Assembly: GCA_964387585.1 (NCBI GenBank)
Contig: CAYLWW010000043.1
Span: 1-12,785 of the forward strand
Source of the DNA: CAYLWW01 sp964387585
GTDB lineage: Bacteria > Pseudomonadota > Alphaproteobacteria > Rickettsiales > Midichloriaceae
Reading direction: 5' to 3'
DNA length: 12,785 nucleotides
The translations under genes were made by a program, and so were the position numbers. The number at the start of each line of letters is the position of its first letter. Positions within the stretch are counted from its first letter, which is position 1. Below are positions 5,702 through 12,785 of this stretch, piece after piece. The notes under the pieces are model-generated. The model did no database searches. It worked only from the letters and a program-made list of their open reading frames with translations, and was not told the DNA's origin.

Positions 5702-8551
5702 ATGAAAAAAATTTCTATACGAGGAGCTAGAGAACATAATCTAAAAAGCATAAATGTTGATATACCTCGTAACAAATTAGTAGTAATAACTGGAGTAAGC
5801 GGCTCAGGGAAGTCATCATTAGCTTTTGATACTATATATGCTGAAGGACAACGAAGGTATGTAGAAAGCCTATCAGCTTACGCAAGACAGTTCCTTGAAT
5901 TAATGCAAAAACCAGATGTTGATTCTATCGATGGTCTATCACCATCTATTTCTATAGAGCAAAAAACTATAGCTCGTAATCCTAGATCAACTGTAGGAAC
6001 AGTTACAGAAATATGTGATTATTTGCGCTTACTATATGCTAGAATAGGGATTCCATATTCTCCTACTACTGGCTTAAAAATAGAAAGCCAAACCATAACA
6101 GAAATGGTAGATCGTATATTGCTTATGCCAAAAGGTTTGAAAATATATGTATTAGCACCAATTATTAGAGGAAAAAAGGGAGAATATAAAAAAGAACTGC
6201 AAAACATGCAACGTCAAGGTTTTAGGCGAGTTATCATAGATAGTAAGTTATATAATCTAGAAGAAGTACCGAGTTTAGAAAAAAACAAAAAGCATGATAT
6301 AGAAATAGTAGTAGATAGAATAACATTAGAAGATGAAATAGATAGCAGGCTATACGAAGCAATTGAAAACGCATTAAAATTATCTGATGGCCTTGTATAT
6401 ATACAGAATATAGATAGTAATGAAAAAATTACCTTTTCTTCTAAATTTGCTTGTCCAGTATCTGGTTTTTCAATAGATAAAATAGAGCCAAGATTATTCT
6501 CTTTCAATAGTCCATTTGGGGCATGTTCTACATGCAATGGTTTAGGAGTAAAAACTATATTTGACCCCTTTTTAGTAGTACCAGATCATAATAAAAGCAT
6601 AAATGATGGAGCAATAGCACCGTGGAGTGAGGCGTGGAGCTCATATTATTTACAAGCCTTACATGCGGTGATGGATTATTATAAAGTTGATCCTAATTTG
6701 CCATTTGCTAAGCTATCTAACGAAATAAAACAAATAATATTATATGGTTCTGGAGGTACTGCTATACCTACAATTATCCGTGACCAGAATCATACTTATC
6801 ATTCTAATAAGCCATTTGAAGGAGTAATAACAAGTTTAGAGCGTAGGTATAAAGAAATACTTAATGACCCGGAAGGAGAAAGAAAAAAACAAAAACTCCA
6901 ACGTTATCAGCAAACTTTAAAGTGCGATCATTGTGATGGGTATAGGCTTAATGAGAAGTCGCTATCAGTAAAAATTAATTCTTTACACATTGGTGAAGTT
7001 TGTGATTTATCGGTGATAGAAGCATCTAATTGGTTTAAAAGCTTAACAGGTGTTTTAAAAACTCAAGAAGTGAATATAGCTAAAAGAGTTCTAAAAGAAA
7101 TACAAGATAGGTTAAGTTTTCTAGAAAATGTTGGTTTAGGATATCTCACACTTTCACGCTCATCTAGTACTTTATCTGGTGGTGAAAGTCAACGTATACA
7201 TTTAGCATCTCAATTAGGATCGCGACTAACAGGAGTAATGTACGTATTAGATGAGCCATCAATAGGGCTGCATCAAAGAGATAACGCTAACCTGCTCAAA
7301 ACCATAAAAGATTTAAAAGATGCCGGTAATACAGTAATAGTCGTAGAACATGATGAAGAATTTATTCTTTCAGCAGATCACGTGATTGATTTAGGTCCTG
7401 GAGCTGGTATTCATGGGGGAAATATAGTAGCAGAAGGTAGACCAAAAGCTATTATGGATAGTCTTAGTAGTAGTACTGGAGCTTATTTAAGTGGGCGTAA
7501 AAAGATTGCTTTACCTGAAAAAAGAAGGGAAATATATAAGGAGAAATCTATAGAAATAATAGAAGCTAATACTAATAATCTAAAAAATATTAATGTTACT
7601 TTACCTCTAGGCGCTATGACTTGCGTTACTGGAGTATCAGGCTGTGGTAAATCTTCTTTAGTGATAGAAACCCTGTATAAAAATTTAGCACAATATTTCA
7701 ATAATAAAGATGCTAACTTTATTGGCTGTAAACAAATAAAAGGATTAGAACTTATAGACAAGGTAATAGATATAGATCAAACACCTATAGGGAGGACGCC
7801 TAGATCAAATCCTGCAACTTATATAGGAGTATTTGATCATATCCGTAATTGGTTTGCCGGTTTACCTGAAGCTAAAACCAGGGGTTACACAGCGGGAAGG
7901 TTTTCATTTAATGTTAAAGGTGGTAGATGCGAAGCTTGTCAAGGAGATGGAGTTATAAAGATAGAAATGCATTTTTTACCTGATGTTTATGTTCAATGTG
8001 AAGAATGCAAAGAGCAAAGGTATAATAGAGAAACACTAAGCGTACTATATAAAGAAAAGTCAATAGCTGATGTATTAAAAATGACTGTTGATGAAGGGGT
8101 AATATTTTTTGACTCTTTACCAGCTATAAGAGAAAAATTAATAGTATTATCAAAGGTAGGCCTAGGTTATATACAACTAGGGCAAAGAGCTACTACTCTA
8201 TCAGGTGGAGAAGCGCAAAGAATTAAGCTAGCTAAAGAGCTAACAAAAAGAGCAACGGGCAAAACCCTTTATATATTAGATGAACCTACTACAGGATTGA
8301 GTTTTGCTGATGTGGATAAACTTTTAGAGGTAATCCATTCTCTTGTTAATCAGGGTAATACCGTTATTATTATTGAACATAACCTCGATGTTATAAAAAC
8401 AGTAGATTGGATAATAGATTTAGGTCCTGAAGGAGGTGGTGAAGGCGGTCACTTAGTGTATTCTGGTACGCCCGAAGGCTTAGTTAAAAGTCAATTAGGA
8501 TATACTTCTAAGTACCTAGAAAAATATGTAGTAATCAACTCAGATAATTAG
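5702..8551 (+). CDS. uvrA: Excinuclease ABC subunit A (UvrA)
   Basis: UvrA is the damage-sensing ATPase of nucleotide excision repair; its dimer loads UvrB at bulky lesions. The 949-residue product is full length. ABC unit I has Walker A GVSGSGKSS at 31-39, signature LSGGESQ at 491-497 and Walker B with Asp517-Glu518. Unit II has Walker A GVSGCGKSS at 644-652, signature LSGGEAQ at 833-839 and Walker B with Asp860-Glu861. The second zinc module is intact (Cys743, Cys746, Cys766, Cys769). The first module reads CPVS...CSTC: Cys251, Cys275 and Cys278 are present, but the second expected Cys is Ser254. I recall the same CPVS in other alphaproteobacterial UvrA proteins, so it is probably ancestral. 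After the second Walker B the usual GLHF reads GLSF (Ser867). The gene stands alone, with 162 bp upstream and 126 bp downstream. Confidence 0.97.
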   Translation: MKKISIRGAREHNLKSINVDIPRNKLVVITGVSGSGKSSLAFDTIYAEGQRRYVESLSAYARQFLELMQKPDVDSIDGLSPSISIEQKTIARNPRSTVGTVTEICDYLRLLYARIGIPYSPTTGLKIESQTITEMVDRILLMPKGLKIYVLAPIIRGKKGEYKKELQNMQRQGFRRVIIDSKLYNLEEVPSLEKNKKHDIEIVVDRITLEDEIDSRLYEAIENALKLSDGLVYIQNIDSNEKITFSSKFACPVSGFSIDKIEPRLFSFNSPFGACSTCNGLGVKTIFDPFLVVPDHNKSINDGAIAPWSEAWSSYYLQALHAVMDYYKVDPNLPFAKLSNEIKQIILYGSGGTAIPTIIRDQNHTYHSNKPFEGVITSLERRYKEILNDPEGERKKQKLQRYQQTLKCDHCDGYRLNEKSLSVKINSLHIGEVCDLSVIEASNWFKSLTGVLKTQEVNIAKRVLKEIQDRLSFLENVGLGYLTLSRSSSTLSGGESQRIHLASQLGSRLTGVMYVLDEPSIGLHQRDNANLLKTIKDLKDAGNTVIVVEHDEEFILSADHVIDLGPGAGIHGGNIVAEGRPKAIMDSLSSSTGAYLSGRKKIALPEKRREIYKEKSIEIIEANTNNLKNINVTLPLGAMTCVTGVSGCGKSSLVIETLYKNLAQYFNNKDANFIGCKQIKGLELIDKVIDIDQTPIGRTPRSNPATYIGVFDHIRNWFAGLPEAKTRGYTAGRFSFNVKGGRCEACQGDGVIKIEMHFLPDVYVQCEECKEQRYNRETLSVLYKEKSIADVLKMTVDEGVIFFDSLPAIREKLIVLSKVGLGYIQLGQRATTLSGGEAQRIKLAKELTKRATGKTLYILDEPTTGLSFADVDKLLEVIHSLVNQGNTVIIIEHNLDVIKTVDWIIDLGPEGGGEGGHLVYSGTPEGLVKSQLGYTSKYLEKYVVINSDN

Positions 8552-8677
8552 TATTTATGATAAATCATACTATCCTATTTGAAAGTTATGACCTATAATT
8601 ATATTTAAAATTAGTTATTAATTTACTAAAAAAAACTACTAAGCTAGAAATAAGTATTAACAAACAGTAGCAATATT
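8552..8677. other. uvrA-leuS intergenic spacer
   Basis: This 126-bp A/T-rich gap holds a small perfect inverted repeat, TATGAT-AA-ATCATA (8557-8570), just after the uvrA stop. There is no T-run, so it is not a convincing terminator. A TATAAT at 8595-8600 lacks a -35 box at the right spacing. A leuS promoter may lie here, but I cannot place it. Confidence 0.3.
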
Positions 8678-11224
8678 ATGTTTAAGGAAGATAAATATAA
8701 CCCCGATGTATTAGAAAAAAAATGGCAACAATACTGGGAAGAAAATGATTGTTTTGTTTTAGAAAAAAGTAGCACAAAACCAAAGTATTATGTGCTTGAA
8801 ATGTTTCCGTATCCTTCAGGTAGGATACATATGGGACACTTGCGTAATTATTCGATAGGAGATGTTATAGCAAGATTTAAGCGCGCTCAGGGTTATAATG
8901 TGCTACATCCTATGGGTTGGGATGCATTTGGCTTGCCTGCAGAAAATGCTGCCATTAATCGAGGAATACACCCTAAAACTTGGACATATGAAAACGTAGC
9001 GGCTATGCGTGAAAGCTTAAAACGCATAGGATTATCTTACGACTGGAATTTAGAAATTAACACTTGCGATGCTTCTTATTACAAGCATGAGCAGGAAATG
9101 TTCATAACCCTACTTGAAAATAATTTAGCATATCAAAAAGAAGCTTTGGTAAACTGGGATCCAGTAGATAATACGGTATTAGCTAATGAGCAAGTAATAG
9201 ATGGTAAAGGATGGCGTTCAGGAGCTATTGTTGAGCAACGCAACCTAAAGCAATGGTTCTTTAAAATTACGGATTTCGCTGAAGAATTGTTAAATGAGCT
9301 ATCTAGCTTAAGTAAATGGCCTGAAAAAGTAAGGTTAATGCAAGAGAAATGGATAGGCAAATCTGAAGGAGCATTGGTAAATTTCTTCATTAATAGCAAT
9401 GATAAAATTGAAGTTTATACTACTAGGCCAGAAACCTTATTTGGTGGATCCTTTATAGCATTAGCTTATAATCATCCTATAGTAGAAAAGCTAGCAAAAA
9501 CAAAAGAATTAGAAAATTTTTTAACTGCATGCAAACAAATTGGCACTAGTGAGCAATCATTGGAAAAAGCTGAAAAATTAGGTTATGATACAGGCCTACT
9601 AGTAAAACATCCTGTAAAAAAAGGAGTTTTATTGCCCGTATATATTGCTAACTTTGTAATATTAGGTTACGGAACAGGTGCTGTATTTGGCTGCCCTGCC
9701 CATGATTCTCGCGATCATGCATTCGCTATAAAGTATAATCTACCTATAACCGAGGTTATAAAACCATTTAAAGAGGAAATGTTGGTTAATGTTATTAACG
9801 AACCTTTCATAAAAGATGGAATAATGGTTAATTCAGATTTTTTAGATGGATTAACTAATATAGAAGCTAAAGAAAAAATCATAACTTACCTAGAAGACAA
9901 GAGTTTAGGAAAAAAGAAATTACAATATAGATTAAGAGATTGGGGTATTTCAAGACAAAGGTATTGGGGATGCCCTATACCGGTAATATACTGCCCCACT
10001 TGCGGTACTCTACCAGTGTTAAAAACTGACCTACCAGTTCTACTTCCCGAAGATGTAACATTTGATAAACCTGGAAATCCATTATCACATCACCCAACTT
10101 GGAAATATATAAAATGCCATAAGTGCGGTGGAAATGCTGAACGAGAAACAGATACGTTCGATACATTTATGGAATCATCATGGTACTTTGGGCGTTTTTG
10201 TAATCCAAATTCTACTCAAGCTATAGATAAAAAACTAAGCGAATATTGGCTTCCAGTAGACCTGTATATAGGGGGTATAGAACATGCTGTATTGCATTTA
10301 TTATATTCTAGGTTTTTTTCGAAAGCTCTTGCTAAATGCAATTACTGGCAAGTAACTGAGCCATTCAATAGTTTATTAACTCAAGGCATGGTATGCCATA
10401 ATTCTTACAAAGATCATAGTGGCCAATGGATTTATCCCAAAGAAGTGATAAAAAAAGATGATAAATATTACCATATCACTACCAATGAAGAGCTAATCTT
10501 AATTGGTACAGAAAAAATGAGTAAATCAAAAAATAATGTAGTTGAACCAAGCTATATAATAGAACAATATGGTGCTGATGCAGCAAGAATGTTTGTTTTA
10601 TCAGATTCTCCCCCAGAACGGGATATAGAGTGGACAGATGAGGGAGTAGAAAGTACCTTGAAATATTTAAACCGTTTATATAAATTAACTATAGAAATTA
10701 AAAATGAAAGTATAGATAATAGTAATGTATCAACAGAAGAAAATGAAAATATTAAGCTCTGTAAAGCAATGCATAAGGCTATATTTAATGTAACTGAAAG
10801 TTTAGAAAAATCACATATAAATAAGGCTATCGCTAATATACGTGAACTAAACAATGTAATTTGTGAAAGCAAAGCAAGTATAAGCATGCGACGCGAAGCA
10901 TTAGAAACATTAATACTACTTCTTAATCCTATAGCACCTCATATTACTGAAGAATTATGGAGCTTATTAGGTAATCAATCCACAATAACCCAACATAATT
11001 GGCTCATCGCTGACCCTAAATGGCTAGAAAATGATTATATTACCATAGTAGTTCAAGTTAGTGGAAGAGTAAGAGGAACAGTTGAAGTAAGCAGCTCAGC
11101 TAATCAAGAAGAAATTGAACAAAAAGCAAAAGCGATACCAGCAGTAATTAACGCTATGAAAAATAAGAGTATGTTGAAATTAGTGTATGTACCAAAAAAA
11201 ATCATCAACTTTGTTTGTAATTAG
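8678..11224 (+). CDS. leuS: Leucine--tRNA ligase (LeuRS)
   Basis: This class I synthetase charges tRNA-Leu and hydrolyses mischarged tRNA. The 848-residue length is normal for bacterial LeuRS. The HIGH motif appears as HMGH at 51-54 within PYPSGRIHMGHLRNY, and KMSKS is at 613-617. The CP1 editing domain is present, with the threonine-rich motif TTRPETLFG at 248-256 (Thr253 matches E. coli Thr252) and GCPAHDSRDHAFA at 338-350, with Asp346 matching the essential editing Asp345. Two cysteine pairs (CPTC and CHKC, about 441-485) form the usual zinc-like insert, followed by DTFMESSWYFGR. The C-terminal anticodon-binding and tail domains are complete. The ATG at 8678 is supported by the conserved NPDVLEKKWQQYW N-terminus. 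cpoB starts 43 bp after the stop, so co-transcription is likely. Confidence 0.97.
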   Translation: MFKEDKYNPDVLEKKWQQYWEENDCFVLEKSSTKPKYYVLEMFPYPSGRIHMGHLRNYSIGDVIARFKRAQGYNVLHPMGWDAFGLPAENAAINRGIHPKTWTYENVAAMRESLKRIGLSYDWNLEINTCDASYYKHEQEMFITLLENNLAYQKEALVNWDPVDNTVLANEQVIDGKGWRSGAIVEQRNLKQWFFKITDFAEELLNELSSLSKWPEKVRLMQEKWIGKSEGALVNFFINSNDKIEVYTTRPETLFGGSFIALAYNHPIVEKLAKTKELENFLTACKQIGTSEQSLEKAEKLGYDTGLLVKHPVKKGVLLPVYIANFVILGYGTGAVFGCPAHDSRDHAFAIKYNLPITEVIKPFKEEMLVNVINEPFIKDGIMVNSDFLDGLTNIEAKEKIITYLEDKSLGKKKLQYRLRDWGISRQRYWGCPIPVIYCPTCGTLPVLKTDLPVLLPEDVTFDKPGNPLSHHPTWKYIKCHKCGGNAERETDTFDTFMESSWYFGRFCNPNSTQAIDKKLSEYWLPVDLYIGGIEHAVLHLLYSRFFSKALAKCNYWQVTEPFNSLLTQGMVCHNSYKDHSGQWIYPKEVIKKDDKYYHITTNEELILIGTEKMSKSKNNVVEPSYIIEQYGADAARMFVLSDSPPERDIEWTDEGVESTLKYLNRLYKLTIEIKNESIDNSNVSTEENENIKLCKAMHKAIFNVTESLEKSHINKAIANIRELNNVICESKASISMRREALETLILLLNPIAPHITEELWSLLGNQSTITQHNWLIADPKWLENDYITIVVQVSGRVRGTVEVSSSANQEEIEQKAKAIPAVINAMKNKSMLKLVYVPKKIINFVCN

Positions 11225-11267
11225 CTTTATTTTCAATAGTAACAAATTTAAGAAACTCAATAAGTAT

Positions 11268-12170
11268 ATGAAGAAGATAATAATTATATTACTATATGCA
11301 ATTGCAATACCATTTTCAGCGTACGCAGATAATGGCATTGTTACTAAGATAGCTGATCCTGATTCAGCAATTAATAGACTAGAAAATTTAGAGCGTAATT
11401 TAAATATTTTACAAAAATATGTCTATAATAATTATAATGGACAAGCAGATAATAAAAGTGCAGCTGCAATACCCAATAACATCAACGTTGATGAAATAGG
11501 TGAGCAATTCAAAGGAATTAGAGGAGAATTAGAGCGATTACAATATATAATCAATAAAATTAATGATAAAATCATTAATTTAGAAGATAAAATAAACCAG
11601 TTGGAAAAAAATGGAAGCTCAATTAATAAAAACGATATTGGTGTAATAGATAATATAGAAGGTAGCCTTGATGAGGCAAATGTTGGTGATCAAAACCATA
11701 ATTCAGATAGTAGTAAGCTAGAAAAAACAGCTAGTAACAAGCAAAATAATAAAAGCAATAAAACAGCAGAAGAAGATTATCAAGAGGCTTACAATCTACT
11801 TAAGGAATCACCTAATAAAGGTAACGATGGAGAGTATCATGCCAATGTTCGTAAAGCATTTGAAAATTTTATAAAAAATAATCCTAAAAATAGTTTAGTA
11901 GGTAATGCTTATTACTGGATTGCTGAAACTTATTCTCATGAACGTGATTATGAAAAAGCTGCGATTTATTATTTTAAAGGATATAAAGCTAATAAAAATA
12001 GTGGTCGTGCTCCAGATAATTTGCTTAAATTGGGAGAAACATTAATCAAATTAGGTAAAATTCAAGAAGCTTGTACTACTTTAGCTAAATTGGGTAGTGA
12101 ATTCCCTAATGCCAGTAATATGATAAAGCGCGGTATGAAGGAAGCTATGGATAAAGCAAACTGCGAATAA
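11268..12170 (+). CDS. cpoB: Cell division coordinator CpoB/YbgF-like periplasmic TPR protein
   Basis: CpoB proteins link the Tol-Pal envelope-constriction machine to peptidoglycan synthesis in the periplasm. From ATG 11268 the product has 300 residues. A signal peptide is clear: MKK, a hydrophobic core (about 4-17) and a probable AYA-D cleavage after residue 20. Residues about 31-51 and 75-115 are heptad-rich coiled coil, the trimerisation region of the family. Residues 116-165 are a low-complexity Asn/Ser/Lys-rich linker. From about 167 the YbgF-type TPR domain follows: AYNLLKE, the AFENFIKNNPKNSLVGNAYYWIAETY repeat (split here at FIKNNP), then GYKANKNSGRAPDNLLKLG and a third repeat. The frame stays open upstream to 11187, inside leuS; I chose 11268 because the signal peptide starts there. 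tol and pal genes are absent from the window; the gene instead follows leuS by 43 bp. Confidence 0.88.
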   Translation: MKKIIIILLYAIAIPFSAYADNGIVTKIADPDSAINRLENLERNLNILQKYVYNNYNGQADNKSAAAIPNNINVDEIGEQFKGIRGELERLQYIINKINDKIINLEDKINQLEKNGSSINKNDIGVIDNIEGSLDEANVGDQNHNSDSSKLEKTASNKQNNKSNKTAEEDYQEAYNLLKESPNKGNDGEYHANVRKAFENFIKNNPKNSLVGNAYYWIAETYSHERDYEKAAIYYFKGYKANKNSGRAPDNLLKLGETLIKLGKIQEACTTLAKLGSEFPNASNMIKRGMKEAMDKANCE

Positions 12171-12212
12171 TAAACTATTTTTAATGAAAAAATTATAAAA
12201 TAACTTTTAAAT

Positions 12213-12581
12213 ATGAATATAGGAATTTGGTTATATACTAAAATATTTTGCAGTTTAATAGGAATAGATGAATTTGGTAATAAATATTACGAACAGCATT
12301 TATTCATTAAAAAAAATCAAAATAGGAAACGATATGTAAGGTATAGTAGTAATTTTCCAGAAGCCACTTCCATATCAAATTTATGGTTTAACTGGTTACA
12401 TTATCGTTGCAATAACATACCATCTGCTCAAAAGCTTATAGCATATGAATGGGAAGAATCTAATTCTCCTAATTTAACAGGTACACCTAACGCCTACTAT
12501 CCTTCAGGTCATATACTAGGAGATGGTGTACAACAACCTATTGAAGCTAATTATCAAGCATGGAAACCTGATAATAACTAA
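12213..12581 (+). CDS. NDUFA12-like accessory subunit of NADH:ubiquinone oxidoreductase
   Basis: This protein is the bacterial counterpart of mitochondrial complex I subunit NDUFA12 (B17.2), a peripheral-arm accessory subunit found in alphaproteobacteria and mitochondria. The 122-residue product shows family motifs in order: IGIDEFGNKYYE at 16-27, RKRYVRY at 38-44 (RRWV-type motif), WFNWLHY at 58-64, and PNLTGTPNAYYPSGH at 86-100, ending in YQAWKP at 114-119. It has no signal peptide or membrane helix, consistent with a peripheral subunit on the cytosolic side. It follows cpoB by 42 bp and is probably in the same transcript as leuS and cpoB. No core nuo genes are visible here. The A/T-only hairpin downstream lacks a T-run. 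Confidence 0.93.
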   Translation: MNIGIWLYTKIFCSLIGIDEFGNKYYEQHLFIKKNQNRKRYVRYSSNFPEATSISNLWFNWLHYRCNNIPSAQKLIAYEWEESNSPNLTGTPNAYYPSGHILGDGVQQPIEANYQAWKPDNN

Positions 12582-12603
12582 AATTAATCTTATTATTAAC
12601 GTA

Positions 12604-12624
12604 TTTAAATTAGCATAATTTAAA
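12604..12624. repeat. Perfect A/T hairpin downstream of the NDUFA12-like gene
   Basis: TTTAAATTA and TAATTTAAA are perfect 9-bp arms around a GCA loop, 22 bp after the stop codon. On the plus strand it is followed by an A-run rather than a T-run, so it does not look like a normal intrinsic terminator. It could protect the transcript 3' end or be chance. Confidence 0.3.
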
Positions 12625-12785
12625 AAAGCAGATTATAAAAAGACTATTTAGTTTCTAAGAGATGAGGTGTGTATAGCTTATAACATATATTTGTAATGTA
12701 AGGTAAACAGCATCAAAAATCACTAGCTGTATGTTATAGTCATTCCAATTGATAATTATAGAATTCAAAGGCTTGATCGATAGCA
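12625..12785. other. Non-coding right edge of the window
   Basis: No supportable gene was found. On the minus strand an open frame enters from the right edge and stops with TGA at 12740-12742; its 14 visible codons are too few to identify. No tRNA, promoter with good spacing, or repeat was recognised. Confidence 0.35.

Noticed and set aside
6019..7761. Minus-strand open frames of 62-107 codons within uvrA
   Set aside because: They are antisense shadows of a full-length, motif-complete uvrA; their products resemble no family.
8557..8570. Terminator after uvrA
   Set aside because: The 6-bp inverted repeat has almost no G/C and no following T-run.
9133..10887. Minus-strand open frames of 63-111 codons within leuS
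   Set aside because: They are antisense shadows of an intact leuS.
11187..11267. Upstream extension of cpoB overlapping the end of leuS
   Set aside because: The 27 extra residues would precede a clear signal peptide and move it inside the protein; the start at 11268 gives a normal exported protein.
12740..12785. Minus-strand open frame entering from the right edge
   Set aside because: Only 14 codons are visible, with no motif; a gene end cannot be told from chance.

Overview
The window looks like a piece of an A+T-rich alphaproteobacterial genome, most likely a member of the Rickettsiales or a similar obligate intracellular lineage. Three things point there. One gene encodes the NDUFA12-type accessory subunit of respiratory complex I, which is known from alphaproteobacteria and mitochondria. 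UvrA carries a CPVS variant of its first zinc module that I associate with alphaproteobacteria. A eukaryotic-type Ulp1-like (clan CE) cysteine protease sits beside a decayed insertion sequence, as is common in host-dependent bacteria. Genus-level placement is not possible by eye.

Layout. Positions 1-923 contain no intact gene. Most of this stretch (about 150-813, minus strand) is a badly decayed IS982-family transposase with at least two frameshifts and several in-frame stops. Positions 924-2504 (minus) encode a 526-residue protein whose N-terminal third is a clan CE protease with a His83/Glu104/Gln145/Cys151 active site; it is a candidate secreted effector. It has a good sigma70-type promoter with an inverted repeat at the predicted transcription start. 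Positions 2505-2847 are non-coding. Positions 2848-4336 (minus) form a probable three-gene operon: a proline-rich 87-residue protein of unknown function, queH (epoxyqueuosine reductase) with a GTG start, and ruvC (Holliday-junction resolvase).

A divergent promoter region (4337-4478) then drives pgsA (phosphatidylglycerophosphate synthase) and tsaE (t6A tRNA modification ATPase) on the plus strand. It carries a perfect 20-bp palindrome at the predicted pgsA transcription start. Next come uvrA (excision repair), leuS (leucyl-tRNA synthetase), cpoB (periplasmic TPR/coiled-coil protein of the Tol-Pal machinery) and the NDUFA12-like gene. The last three are separated by only 42-43 bp and are probably co-transcribed. 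Positions 12582-12785 hold no gene I can support, only an A/T-only hairpin.

Functionally, most of the window is housekeeping: DNA repair (ruvC, uvrA), tRNA modification and charging (queH, tsaE, leuS), phospholipid synthesis (pgsA), envelope maintenance (cpoB) and respiration (ndufa12-like). The accessory part is the left 2.5 kb, with the protease and the IS remnant. Few starts have a convincing Shine-Dalgarno sequence. No tRNA, rRNA, CRISPR array or intact mobile element was seen.
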